Shown: positions 23,787 to 35,141, counted from the first letter of the stretch. The stretch: DNA of 64,000 bases from Callaeas wilsoni (GCA_013398955.1 VWPU01017843.1:2671-66670); one strand, 5' to 3'. Notes: a model not told the origin generated them from the letters alone. Translations and numbers: made by a program.

Positions 23787-24764
23787 ACACTGTGTGTGCT
23801 CTGGCGGGGTCTCCCGGGGGTGTGTGACCCCCTTATCCTGGGGACACGGCTGCTTCCTGCCGGGTCACCTTGGCTCGGCTCCGTGTGGCTCGGCTGCCCT
23901 GCCCTCAGCCCGGGGTTGGTGCTGCTCCTCCTGGCCAAGGTCACAGCCTGAGATCCAGGAAGGATCTTCACCGCTGGAGTTATCAGCAGTGCTCCTGTGC
24001 AAACAAGCTGCATTGTCCACGGCATTCCTGAGATGGATTTCCCAGCTCCTCAGGAAGGGACAAGGCTTCCTGGCCGTGACCTCGGTACAGGGTGATACCA
24101 GCTGTTATCTCCTTCAGTGCTGCACTGGGAGCTTGGTGTCCCAGTCCATTTCGGAGGCAGTGAGATTCCTGGAGTGCTGGTTTTTTCCTAACTGCTGAGA
24201 TCGTTAAACCCAAAGGCGAAGGGAGTGGAGGTGCCCATGGCATTTGGTGTGTAACTGGGAGGGTCTGCTGAGAACCCCTGGCACAGCCCTGGGGGGACAC
24301 ACTGACACCTCTGCCAGGCTGTCCATTCGATGGGCACAGCGTGGATGGCTGGATGGGCATGGCTGCCTGCCCTGTCCCACTGGCACCCCTGCCCTACTGC
24401 GTGGGCTGGATTTGGGGCTGGGATGTGGTTTGGATGGGGCCAGAGAAGACACCTCGGGAGCCCCGGGGGCTGCAGCTGAGCTGGAGGTTTGCACTGTCAG
24501 TCACACCTAAACTTCAGAGGGAGCTTTACTGGAAGGAGCAGAGAGAGGGACAGGAAGGCAGTTTTGCTGAGATGCTGCTTGACTGACACAGTGTGGAACC
24601 AGCTGCTGCTGGCTGCAGGCGTCATGAGATACAGAAATACGGAGACCTGCTCGGATAATCGCCAGCATGTGGCACAAGGACGAGCTCGGGGCACCCGAGG
24701 CCGCTCGCCGTGTGCCAGCAGCAGCCACAGAGCGAGCAGATTCGGGGGCTGGGGGCAGGAGAGG
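23787..24764. other. Non-coding stretch, nothing recognised
   Basis: GC-rich single-copy DNA between the 16-bp minisatellite and the solo LTR. No supported feature. Confidence 0.5.
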
Positions 24765-24770
24765 CTCTGC

Positions 24771-25460
24771 TGTTGGGGAAGATGAAACAGGAAAGCCTTA
24801 TAAATATGATTGCCTGGCAAAAGATGCTGAGAATAGGGAAACTGTAAGTGAGACTGAAATGAAAGCAAGCTTTGAGATACCAAGCCTTAGTTACTGAACA
24901 ACTGGAAAACAATGGGATGGCCGGCTGAAGGTAATCCCCTCTCTGTTGAACAATCCCCTCTGCTTGCAGACAGCTCCAAGGGTCAGAGCAGACCCTACTG
25001 GCTTGGCAGCAGGGGTCCAAAGAGGAGTTTCTAGAGTTTAAAATGTAACGCAGTATGGTAATGTAACAATTCTTATAGGCTGTATGTAAATACTATAGGA
25101 TTTGTATCTTGTACTAGATTGGTTAATGGAAATTAGAATATTCAACACAGAAGAAGATTTATTGTATTGTGAACGAGAACCTCGCTCTCTTTTCCCTCTC
25201 CTTTTACTACTGCTTCCTCTCTTTTCCCTCTTTTCCCTCTCCTTTTACTACTTCCCCTTGCCTTTACTCTCTCTTGCTCTTACCTTTGCTTCTCTTGCTC
25301 TCTCACTTTTCTGGCCTGCTCCGAGCTGCAGCTGGCAGCTCCAAGCAGGGCCACTATACCCACGCCCTTCATAAATAAACTACATATTCTGAGACCTAAC
25401 CACAGAGATCTCTCATCTCTAGCCATCCCGACTGTCCAAAGCAACCAAGAAGATCCCCCA
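24771..25460 (+). mobile_element. Solo LTR of an avian endogenous retrovirus, intact boundaries
   Basis: The element begins TGTTGGGGAAGAT and ends AGATCCCCCA, giving TG...CA ends with short inverted termini. It is flanked by a perfect 6-bp direct repeat CTCTGC at 24765-24770 and 25461-25466, a target-site duplication. A pyrimidine-rich stretch at 25185-25275 precedes a poly(A) signal AATAAA at 25374-25379 on the + strand. No gag, pol or env sequence is present, so it is a recombination-derived solo LTR of about 690 bp. A 6-bp duplication fits class II (beta-like) viruses. Exact family assignment needs a repeat library. It lies in sense orientation within the inferred intron. Confidence 0.88.
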
Positions 25461-25636
25461 CTCTGCCTCTTGGAGAGCGCTGTGTTTGGGAGGCTGGCAC
25501 ATCAGTGGTGTGCCGTGTTTGTCCCCAGCAGCGATGGCTGCGACCAGGGCTGGACCTGCAGCACCCAGCAGTGCCTGTCCCTGCAGCCTGGCCTCTGGCA
25601 CAGGTGTAGGTCCCCACGCTTGGGGCTGGCTGCCTG

Positions 25637-26000
25637 CCACCAAGTCTGGTTTTTGGGGGACTTTTCTGAGTTCCTAAAAGTGTCAGTATGTCCCCTGTGG
25701 TCTGAGAAGTGTCCTTTTCATCCCAGCACAGCTCAGTGCCCGTGTTCATAGAATCCCAGAACGGTTTGGGTTGGAAGGGACACTGAAGCTCATTCCAACC
25801 CACTTGCCACGAAGTCTGGTTTTTGGGGGACTTTCGTGACTTCCTAAAAGTGTCAGTATGTCCCCTGTGCTCTGAGAAGTGTCCTTTTCATCCCAGCACA
25901 GCTCAGTGCCCGTGTTCGTAGAATCCCAGAACGGTTTGGGTTGGAANGGCACAGCTCAGTGCCTGTGTTCGTAGAATCTCGGAATGGTTTGGGTTGGAAG
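25637..26000. repeat. 170-bp tandem duplication, about 2.3 copies, with one N
   Basis: The block containing GTCTGGTTTTTGGGGGAC and TGTCAGTATGTCCCCTGTG occurs at about 25637-25806 and again at about 25807-25946, offset 170 bp. After an N at 25947 a third partial copy begins GCACAGCTCAGTGCC. Each copy runs into a CR1 3' end, so the duplication includes the CR1 boundary. Confidence 0.9.
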
Positions 26001-26195
26001 GGACACTGAAGCTCATCTCATTCCAACCCCCCTGCCATGTGCAGGGACACCTTCCACTAGCCCAGGTTGCTCTAAGCGCTGTCCATCCTGGCTTTGAACA
26101 CTTCCCTGGGCAACCTGTGGCAGGGTGTCACCACTCTCATAGTAAAGAATTTCTTCTTCATATCCGATCTAAGCCTACTTTCTTCATACTTCAAC
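25747..26195 (-). mobile_element. CR1 LINE 3' fragment with its end triplicated
   Basis: The CR1 3' terminus (TAGAATCCCAGAACGGTTTG, GGTTGGAAGGGACACTGAAG) appears at 25747-25805, about 25918-25946 and about 25970. Only the last copy continues into the CR1 body (CAGGGACACCTTCCACTAG, CCAGGTTGCTC) to about 26195. The shorter copies come from the 170-bp tandem duplication, not from separate insertions. Confidence 0.9.
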
Positions 26196-28171
26196 TCCTC
26201 TGCAATACTGGAGATGATAAAAACCTGTGTGCTGGGAGGGCCCTCACTGCACTGGGCACAGGGACCATGCCACGGTGGCAGGACAGCCACCTGAGCAGAT
26301 CCTGTGGAAGGAAATAATCCGGGGATCATTCCCTGACTGTGGAAATGGAGCAGTCCTGCTGGACACCTTTCTGACCACAGCCAAGGGAAAGAACCAGGAG
26401 TATTTCAGCAGGTGATAAGCTCATCCTGCATGGTTTGCAGTGCTTCCATGGGGATGGAAGAGCACAGACAAAGGAAATTCCAAGGCCCCTGAGTTTACTG
26501 GAATTGTTTTGTGAGGGTGCAGCGTCCTCTGAGAGATGACAGTTGTGTCACAGATCCCTCCAATAACACCAAGATTTCCCTGAGCATTATCTTTATGCGG
26601 AGAGAATGCCTCTGCAGCAGGATGGGTGAGGATAGGAGAGACCCAGGGGCTCCTTGTCCTCTCCTAGGACTATTCCTGCCTCTTGTTTTGCTCCAAGCTC
26701 AGCTTAATCCATCTTCATTAAAGTCAGTGGCAAGGGTGTCCTTTTGCTATTAATGCCAGTTGGATTTGGTTTTACATCCAGCAACACAATGAGTGATTTT
26801 CTTTTCTCCTTGCAGACCCCTCTGATCTTTTGCCCCTCTCCTTTCAGCTTCCTCAGTCTCACAGCTTTTCTTGGAGGTTTTTATTTTTTAAATTTTTCTC
26901 AGTTTCCTGAAATGCATCTTTCCTTGTATTGATTTCACCTGAGATCTAAAGGAAGGCAGAGCAGGAGGCTCAGCTAACTCCAATGTACACTCACAGCTCA
27001 TCAAAGCAAACACAGAGCCTTGTTAGAGCTGCTGGGGCAGCACAGCCCCTGGGCTTAGCAGCTGGCCTCATGGGAAGGAGGAATTAATCTCTTTAGGCAG
27101 CTTTTTTGAATTTATATATACACATAAGCTCGTAGTTACATCAAGTTATCACTCTTGCTAGAGCATCTTTCTTTTCAATCATCTCCTGAACATGCTGTAA
27201 TGGTACTTCTGGGAGTGTGGGCTGGAGGTGGGGGAAGGGGAGTGCTTGTGAGAGCGAGTTTGGGGTTTTTTATAAATTTCTGTTGCAGAGTCACTAGCTG
27301 AAATGATTTGGAAGAAAAAGAGAGATGGTGGGGGAAGGAGAAGACAAGTTTCTGGTGGCAGCAGTGGCCCAGGGAGCAACACTCTGGGGGTGTGAGGTTG
27401 CGCCAGTGCTGGCTGTGCCTCAGTTTCCCTGTCCCCCTTGTTTGATAGCTTCCTGATGGAGAAGGCTCTGTTTCTCCCAGGGCTGCCAGCTCTGTCACAT
27501 GCCTGTCACCACGGTGTCTGGCTCCTTCTCGGAGACAGAAATTCTGGCACTGTTTCTGCGGGGAAATCAGAGATGAAATCAGCCCCCTCAGACAGTTCAT
27601 TCTCCCTCTCTGCGCTGCTACTCCACCCGTTCTGGAGGGTCCCATCCACCCTGTGATCCTGTGTTGCATTTCTGGGAGCAGATTTGGCCCTTCCTTACCA
27701 GAAGGACTTTTCCATGGGATCCAAGGTCCCACAGCTGATAGCAGAGCTGTCGGGCTCTTTCAGAAAGAGCAGCATTTCTTTGATAACAGTTTTCCCTGCA
27801 ATGACCCCTACAGTGGCACTTCCTTACAAACAGCACTTGCCACCACAGCAGACTTCCTTTCCCACCACTCCTGCAGGCTGGGGTGCTCCAAGTCCCAGCC
27901 AAGCCCGGACATTGCTCGGGAGGAAAATCAAGCTGCAGCAAACCTGATGAGCAGGGGAAAACTAACAGAGGGCACATTTTCCCTTTGCAGTTTGCTTTAA
28001 GGTGTTTGTTATCACATCCATTGACAGCTCGTCCCAAGCAGTGAAAGCAGGGAGGGGTCCTTGGGTGCTCTAACACCTACCCAGGGGTTTTTCCTTCCCC
28101 AGCATTTTGTTGTGTGTATCTCACTGCTTGGGCCAGTATCTCAGGCTGGTGGCAAAGATGGAGAAAGCACC
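26196..28171. other. Non-coding stretch, nothing recognised
   Basis: Single-copy DNA with short random frames. No transposable element or exon could be supported. Confidence 0.5.
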
Positions 28172-28452
28172 ATTGACTGGTTTGGATTAGAAGGGTCTTT
28201 GAAGATCATCCAGTGCCACCCCCTGCCATGGGCAGGGACACTTTCCACTATCCCAGGTTGCTCCAAGCCCCGTCCAGCCTGGCCTTGGACACTGCCAGGG
28301 ATCCAGGGGCAGCCACAGCTTCTCTGGGCACCCTGTGCCAGGGCCTCACTGACCTCCTGGGGAAGAATTACTTCCTAATATCCAATCTAAATCTGCCCTC
28401 TTTCAGCTCAAAGCCATCACCCCTTGCCCTGCCTGCCACTACATGCCCTTGC
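28172..28452 (-). mobile_element. CR1 LINE 3' fragment
   Basis: Contains GACTGGTTTGGATTAGAAGG, GGCAGGGACACTTTCCACT, CAGGTTGCTCCAAGCCCC, ATCCAGGGGCAGCCACAG and TTCTCTGGGCACCCTGTGCC in the order of a minus-strand CR1 3' end. It fades near 28450. Confidence 0.95.
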
Positions 28453-30370
28453 CAAAAGTGAGACTGCCCTGAGCAAAACCCCACAGAACCAGCTGCACCA
28501 GTCCAGAGCAAAGAGAGGTCCAGCCCAGAACCTCCTTCCAGGTGGTATCAGGCATCCCCAGACAGATGTATGACAGCTGGGGATTGCAGGTCTCCTCCTG
28601 TTTCCTCCCATCCATTGAGGGCAGTCGGGTTTGGGAGCTTCCCACAGCTGAAGGGGCACTGGGACTCTGATATTTCATTGTCACCTATTTATTTCAGCCA
28701 CCATGAACTTGGCCTGCCTGTTTCTAAACCATTTATACTTTTGGCCTCCGCAGCATCAGGTGATGGCAAATTCCACTGCACAATTATGTGTCTGCTCAGC
28801 AAATGCCACACTTACTGTCAGCAGTGATTCCCTTTGCCTTCACGTCCTTCAGGATGCATGAGAGTTCTTTCATACTCCTCAGCTTGCTTATTCCCCAGCC
28901 TGAATGTCCCAAATTCGTGGAGTTTCCCCCAGACAGAAACCCTCAGCAAAGATTTGGCTTCTCTTGGACCATGTCTTTGCTCAGCCTCTACGTAACGTGG
29001 TTGCAAAGGGAATTGCTTTAGGAAGGGCCGTTCCTCGCTCTCTCATTTGTAACCTAACAGCCTGGGGTTTGGTTATTATTGCTGTTCTTAAGCTGTTGTT
29101 GGCTTTTCCTTGTTGCTTTTTTGATAGATGGGTTCAATTTTGCTGGCATATTGCACAGGTTTGCAAACCAGACGTTGCTACTGCTAGATGGTTGCAGTAA
29201 AGGCGGGCAGGGAGCAGTTCATCTCACACATGGGGTCAAAGCCAAGGGGTCAGGGTGTTGAGGGGGCTGCAGTTGCCATGAGAACTGCTGGTGGCATGGT
29301 GGTGAGCCTCACCAGCGCTGCAGCCACCCCCCATCCATCTCCCATTCCCCCTGGGAAGGACGGGACCGTGGGAAGATCAGCTGCGGAGAGGGACAGCACC
29401 GAGAGCCTGGAAGGCAGGATGGGTTTGTGTGTAACCAAATGACGGTGGTGTGAATCTGGCATTTTGTAGATGCTCCTGTCTGGGTGTGGTGTAGGTCTGA
29501 TGTGGGTGAGGGGATGGGATGTGGCGTGGCAGGCAGGTGGGAGGAGGAGGAGGAGAAGGGAGAGGAGCTGGGAGTGCCCAGGAGGAGCAGTCACCTGCTC
29601 CTATGGCTCCGACACCTTCCTGGCATGCCTTGTTTAATATGAAGGAGCTCAGGTTATCCAGACACCAAATCCTGTGGCCCTTTAGCAAATCCTGGCCCAG
29701 GAGGGCTCCGAACTCTGAAGGGACCATGGAGCAGGATGGACCCTGGCCTGAGCCCCAGGCCCCTTCCCACGTCAGTCTGGGAGAGCTTCCCAAAACAGCC
29801 CATCTTGTGGGATGTCATCGGGTGAAAGAAGGAAATTGCTGAGGTCAGGGGGCTGATGTTGCACATTTTTATGTGGCATCAACTTGCTGCCTCCTTGGAA
29901 ATACCAAAAAATAAAGTCTTGCGTCTTGGCCCTTGAAAATTCCTCTGCCTTACAGGAAGGGAGTGTTGTTGCTCCAGGAATTCACTGTTATTCCAGGGAA
30001 TTTAAGCCTCTGTGCAGGAAACTCCATTGTGGGCAGGAAGGAATTTAAAGGGGCAGGGCAGCAGGATGGTTGAGATGTGCTGTGCTCCTGCCATTGCAGG
30101 AAGGGAGGTGGGATCCCATCCAGAGGGCAGGCCTTGAACAGGCAGAATGAATTCAGGTCTGATTCCGGGTAAATGGGCAGTGCAAGGAAGTGGGAAATCA
30201 AGGACGAGTTCAGGTGTTTGTAGAAGCAGAGCATTACGGGCCTCCTGACAAGAAGGGCAAAGAGGGAAGGGCAGGGCTGGAGGCAAGAGGCTCATCCTGC
30301 CCTTGATCCCCAGGACATCCCCAGAGCGCTGCCCACATCCAGCTCCCCGACCCTGCCCGGGGGCTTTTGG
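28453..30370. other. Non-coding stretch upstream of the exon
   Basis: Unassigned intronic sequence before the branch point of the HS3ST3 exon. No repeat family recognised. Confidence 0.5.
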
Positions 30371-30372
30371 CA

Positions 30373-30402
30373 CTAACGTGTCCCTCGTTCCCCCTCTGTC
30401 AG
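30373..30402 (+). promoter_or_regulatory. 3' splice site: branch point, pyrimidine tract and AG acceptor
   Basis: CACTAAC at 30371-30377 matches the vertebrate branch-point consensus. It lies about 25 bases before the AG at 30401-30402. Between them is a pyrimidine-rich tract (TCCCTCGTTCCCCCTCTGTC). The following exon begins with the third base of a split arginine codon, so the intron is phase 2. Confidence 0.85.
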
Positions 30403-31036
30403 GGACTTGATGCCCAGGACGCTGGAGGGGCAGATCACCATGGAGAAGACCCCCAGCTACTTCGTCACCAAGGAGGCCCCAGCCCGCATCTCCTCCATGT
30501 CCAAGGGCACAAAGCTCATCGTGGTGGTGAGGGACCCCGTGACCAGAGCCATCTCGGACTACACCCAGACGCTCTCCAAGAAGCCCGACATCCCCACCTT
30601 TGAGAGCCTGACCTTCAAAAACAGGACTACGGGCCTGATCGACACCTCGTGGAGCGCCATCCAGATTGGCATCTACGCCAAGCACCTGGAGAACTGGCTC
30701 CTCTACTTCCCNNNNNNNNNNNNNNNNNNNNNNNNNNNNNNNNNNNNNNNNNNNNNNNNNNNNNNNNNNNNNNNNNNNNNNNNNNNNNNNNNNNNNNNNN
30801 NNNNNNNNNNNNNNNNNNNNNNNNNNNNNNNNNNNNNNNNNNNNNNNNNNNNNNNNNNNNNNNNNNNNNNNNNNNNNNNNNNNNNNNNNNNNNNNNNNNN
30901 NNNNNNNNNNNNNNNNNNNNNAGGCAGGACCCACCCCACCATCGACCAGGAGGTGGTGCAGAGGCTGCGGGACTTCTACCGGCCCTTCAACATGAAGTTC
31001 TACCAGATGACAGGGCAGGACTTCGGCTGGGACTGA
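30403..31036 (+). CDS. HS3ST3: Heparan sulfate glucosamine 3-O-sulfotransferase 3 (3A1/3B1 type), terminal coding exon, with gap
   Basis: Exon 2 of a type-II Golgi membrane enzyme that transfers sulfate from PAPS to the 3-OH of glucosamine in heparan sulfate. The frame opens with a split Arg codon, then [10 protein letters not shown] and [10 protein letters not shown]. The 3'-phosphate-binding motif [13 protein letters not shown] follows, with Arg at 30530-30532 and Ser at 30554-30556. A possible N-glycosylation site NRT is at 30620-30628, then [20 protein letters not shown]. After the N run the frame resumes with [15 protein letters not shown] and ends [15 protein letters not shown] at 31034-31036. 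[21 protein letters not shown] and the DFGWD end favour HS3ST3A1/3B1 over HS3ST2, 4 or 6. These two paralogs are almost identical in this exon, so which one is undecided. Exon 1, with the membrane anchor and catalytic glutamate, lies outside. The gap hides the SGERL region and the disulfide cysteines. Confidence 0.95.
30712..30921. other. Assembly gap (210 N) inside the coding exon
   Basis: Run of 210 N. The reading frame is kept across it because 210 is divisible by 3. From family spacing (65 residues in the human type-3 enzymes) about 195 bases would be expected, so the gap size is about right but probably an estimate. GC-rich dropout is a likely cause. Confidence 0.97.
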
Positions 31037-31470
31037 GGCTGAAAGAAATAATTTAAGAAAAGGAAAATATAATATAATATATATTTTTTTTACATATCAG
31101 TAGAGAGGCGGGAAATACAGAAAAAAAAAATAGCTGTGCTGAAACGTGATTTGCTCTGATTTATTTTTTTTCTTTTTTTTTTACACTGCTTTGTTTCCTT
31201 CCTTCTCTCAGAGAAGAGTTGCTGTGTCCGTCCAGAAAAGGAGGCTGTGAGCAGCAGCCTGGTCCTGTTGACATGAGTGGCTTCCCTCAACGGGCCCAAG
31301 GTTTAGCACTGCCTCTGTAAAAAAATGCAGGTGCAAAGTTTTTAGAAGTGACAGGGGTGCTTGGGGTAGCTCGGAGTCTTCCTGAAAGTTCAGCCAGGTT
31401 TTGGCTTGCAAGTGCCATTTTGGCCAGACCTCACCACTTTTGACAATAAAACAAAGGTGGCTTAATACCT
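31037..31470 (+). other. Probable 3' UTR of the HS3ST3-type gene
   Basis: AT-rich sequence directly after the stop codon, with long T runs (31081-31092 and 31161-31184) and a TATAATATAATATATA stretch. An AATAAA at 31445-31450 suggests cleavage near 31465. Later signals could be used instead, so the 3' end is provisional. Confidence 0.6.
31445..31450 (+). terminator. Candidate polyadenylation signal AATAAA
   Basis: First canonical AATAAA after the stop codon on the + strand, about 410 bases downstream. Followed by GT-containing sequence (AAAGGTGGCTT). Use is not proven. Confidence 0.55.
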
Positions 31471-33620
31471 AATTTGGCTTTCCAAATGTTACCTTAGGGG
31501 ATTTTTTTATTGCATGAAACATTTGGTGAAGTTTTCTTTCACTTACCTAGTTTTTTGTTTTACTTTTAACCCTCTTAAATCAAGCTCTTTTCATCAACCA
31601 AACTTATTTTTCCTCTTGAGGAAGCCAAAACCAATAATCCTTTGTTTTGTTTTGAGACAAAATAATTTTGGTAGCCAGAAGTGAAAGAACACAAATGATT
31701 CTTTTGACTCTATAATGAAAATTGCCAGGTAGTCAAAAGGCCTCATTCACAGGAGCTGGCTCTAAACCAGTGCTCCCTATTGCATCCCTTTTGCTACTCT
31801 GACAGCAAAATGGTTTTCTAAGGGTTTTTTTCTAAGGGGGGCCCATCTGAAGGGATTTGGGGGATGAGAAGGAAGGTCCACGCTGAGCTAAAGCTCATGG
31901 CACACCTTGAAGGTGTTGGGGGACCCATCATCCCACCAGGCATCTGCAGGAAGCTTCTGGGTGTCCCGTGGACATGATTTAAGCCATAATGATGAATGTT
32001 TTAAGTTGGGCTAGTCTTAAATAGATTAGAGGAAGGGTTGGTTGGGAAAAAGTGAACAATAATCATGTCTAGAAAGAGGAATGCGAAAACAATAGTTCCT
32101 TCCTAAAGGAGAACTGAGGGGGAAGCAGGAAGGTTGTGAAGGGCTTTGAAAACTGTCAGGCAAAAGGAATCTCCTCTACCAGTTTTTTTAGCTGCTGGAA
32201 ATGTTTCGGTGACACAAATCCATTAGTGAAGCAGTCTCTTTTATTACCATGGGCTCATTTATCTGCTGGCTCTTGATCTTCAGCATTTCTGAGCTAGGGG
32301 AGTACCCAGTGATGCCTTGGTGCTGCATAAACAACGTGGTAGTGCTCCCTCTCCTGAGCCCAGCTTTGAAAAGTACCTGAGGGCGTAAAACAAACGAAGT
32401 GGGGATCCCCCAGGAATGTGGTTAGGAAGAAGTTCACTGGCTGCCTGCACACCAGCCAAGGTCTTATGAAAATCCCAGCAGAGCAGAGATTTCAAAGAGC
32501 CCAAAGAAGTCACAGTTTCACCTGAGAGGGAGGCGTTTCCACCTTGGCAAGTTGGGAAGAGGGTTTGGTGCCCCACTCAGCCTCATGGCACTGGGTTCCT
32601 CTGCACGTGTTTAGCCACATCTTCTCCTGGCTGCCCTGAGCCACCTTCCTGGCCAACCCTACATGCCTCCTTCTGTTCCCAAAGATGCTGAGTCCTGGAT
32701 CCTTCCTGTCCCCTGCAGACACAAACCCACAGGGTTTTGCATGCAAGGCCCATTTCCCAAGGGAATTAAAATAACTTAATTGAACTCATGAGGCTCCAGG
32801 AGCTTCTCCCACAGCTGTCATTACAAAGCTCTACCCGAGCCCAGGTTTCCATGCCCCAGCTGGTAGAGAAGCGGTGATGGGTTGGTGGCACCAAAGCCAG
32901 ACTGTGCTTAGCCCTCTGTCCTGGTGGGGCACAGCTCAGTGCCACATTCCCTACCTTCCCTGACACTTTCACCCCTTCCCCCATTTATGTCCCATTTCAA
33001 GGCGTTTGTTGGCAATGTCCCGTGCCACATCTGCACAAGCCCTTTACCTTACAGCAGAAAGGCAGGTGAGGCACCACACAGACCCTTCTCTGAGCTGCCT
33101 CCCTTCAGCCCCTCCATGTTCATGCAAGACACGGTGTGAGAAGATCGGGGATGGTCACAGAGCTTTGGCTCCATGAGGCCATGGTCCCTCTCAGCATCTG
33201 CAGTTCGAATCAGAAGCTGGGAGAATGCTAGGCTCTTGGTGATGGTCTCCCCAGTGTGTCACAGGGGGTGAGGGGAGCCATCTGCCCGTGCTGGCCAGAT
33301 CCAGGGCAAATGGGAATAAGGTGTAGCCAAAAGGATGGCGGCTAATTATTGGGAAAAATATTCTAAGAGCAAGGCTTGTTGGGGCAGGCATGGGAGATGG
33401 ACACCCTGCCATGCCGTGCTCTTCCATTCAAATGGAAAAACCAAGGTGGTAGCGAGGACAAGGCATCATTCACTCACAGGCATAACCAAACAGTGCCAGC
33501 ACCAGCAAGGCACAAAGTCTGAGATCCTCCCAGCTGAAAAGAAGATTTAAGCGTGCCATTTCTTTGGTGTTTGGAGGAGAATTAAGGTTGGGATAATATA
33601 TGGACATGTCTTTGACAAGT
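31471..33620. other. Downstream stretch, nothing recognised
   Basis: AT-rich just after the gene, then mixed. It could include an extended 3' UTR. No exon or repeat family could be supported. Confidence 0.5.
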
Positions 33621-34182
33621 TATTGTGGTTTAAGTCCAGCTGGGATCTCAGCCTCACTCACTCACTTACTCACTCCGCAGGTGGGATGGGGGAAAGAATT
33701 GGAAGAGTAAATCTAAGGAAACCTGTGGCTTGAGATGAAGACAGTTTAATAGGTAAAGCAAAAGCCACACACACAAGCAAAGCAAACCAAGAAATTAATT
33801 CCTGACTTCCCATGGATGCTCAGTCATCCCCAGGACAGCAGGGCTCCCTCACGTTTGGAATGGTGACTTGAGAAGGCAAACACCATCACTCCAAAAATCT
33901 CCTGCTTCCTTCTTTCCCCACTTTTGTATGCTGAGCATGATGCCATATGGTCTGGAATATGCCTTGCATCAGCTGGGGTCAGCTGTCCTGGCTGTGTCCC
34001 CTCCCAGCTCCTTGTGCACCCCCAGCCTCCTCACTGGAGGAGCAGAAAAAGCCTTGGTGCTGTGTAAGAACTGCTCAGCCATAATGAAAACATCCCTGGG
34101 TTATCAATACTGTTTCCAGCACAAATCCAAACCACAGTCCTGTGAACAAAATGAACTCTGCCCCAGCCAAAACCAGCAGGCA
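33621..34182 (-). mobile_element. ERVL-type solo LTR, minus strand
   Basis: On the + strand it opens with TATTGTGGTTTAAGTCCAGC. It passes through CAGTTTAATAGG and TGGGGTCAGCTGTCCTGGCT, and closes with GCCCCAGCCAAAACCAGC. This is the complement of the common avian ERVL LTR that starts near CTGGTTT and ends in a GGTTTAAACCACAA-like 3' end. Length of about 560 bp fits a whole LTR. A candidate 5-bp repeat CAAGT lies at 33616-33620 and 34181-34185, but it overlaps the expected terminal bases, so the boundaries are uncertain by a few bases. No internal genes are present. Confidence 0.8.
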
Positions 34183-34189
34183 AGTATAA

Positions 34190-35141
34190 ATACCACTTAG
34201 AGTATGATGTTTTTAAAAAATCAGTGTAGTTACATTGCTATTTTCTCCCATACGGCCGCATTTGGGCCACTATAAAGCAGCTTTATAGTGCCATAGACTG
34301 TTCTCCCCACATTGGACAAGCTGCAGCAATACCAAGCATTTCATACAGCTGAGTATCTGCACCTGCCACCAAATCCCTGTCATTAAATCAGCAGAGCCTT
34401 GATATGTACCCAAGCCCATCATATGTGCCTTTAAAAACTCTTCCCAGCACATCAAGCTCAGCCACTTAGGAATACTTTCCCCTAAGTGCTTCGGTGTTTT
34501 ACTCCCCCTCATTTCCAAGGGTTTGAATGCCTTGTTGCACACCTTGTAAAACTATTTAGGGATCTGAGACTGTGATTGATTGGTTTCGATCTGGGCCATA
34601 AGTAGTTTTGAAAATCCCTCCACATATGAACAATGGCTTTTAAAAAGAGGTCATGCAACCAAATTGCTTTGAACTCTAATAGCATTTAAGCCTCTAAACT
34701 CTTTAGGCTTATTTGAAAATCCAGCCATGAAGTTTAGATTATTTTAACCTAAGAAGAATTGAAGATAAACTACTGAAAAACGCATCCCTCCTGGGCCTGC
34801 AGTGCTGAGCACGTGCATTGGAGGGGAAAGCAAAAGTAGATATAAATAAAAAAAAGTGACCTGTATAGGGTTTTTCTTTAAAAAAAGAAAAAAAAAAAAG
34901 GCAAGCAGAAAAATCAAAACATTAACTATGAGAAAATAATTAGGTTCCTAAAATGCTTCTGGTCTCAGTAATCAAAGATGCCATTAGGCCCTGATGAAGC
35001 TTAGGCTTATATGCAATGCAACATTGGGATTTTAGAACATTTGTTTTAAGAAAAAAAAAAACAACCCACACCAACCTTTACAAGGCATCCTATCAGCATC
35101 TAGTGCCAAATTCATCATAAGGAAGTTTTGTACCATGAGTG
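34190..35141. other. AT-rich intergenic stretch
   Basis: No gene seen. Contains a short A/T hairpin-like run near 34868-34900 and a poly(A) run near 35050-35061. No assigned repeat family. Confidence 0.5.

Larger units (their letters stand above)
1..30402 (+). other. Inferred intron 1 of the HS3ST3-type gene
   Basis: HS3ST2, HS3ST3A1, HS3ST3B1 and HS3ST4 are two-exon genes with one very large intron. The second exon begins at 30403 on the + strand. No sequence resembling exon 1 (cytoplasmic tail, membrane anchor, 5' PAPS loop) was found to its left. The left half of the window is therefore inferred to be intronic. It holds only repeats, AT-rich blocks and unassigned single-copy DNA. The inference would fail if exon 1 lay unrecognised in this stretch or if other genes are nested here. 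Confidence 0.7.

Noticed and set aside
23426..24025. Minus-strand 199-codon frame with VSAPLRVSSPS repeats
   Set aside because: It is the 16-bp minisatellite read through in all frames.
30002..30934. Minus-strand 310-codon frame over the HS3ST3 exon
   Set aside because: Antisense shadow of a GC-rich coding exon, extended across Ns.
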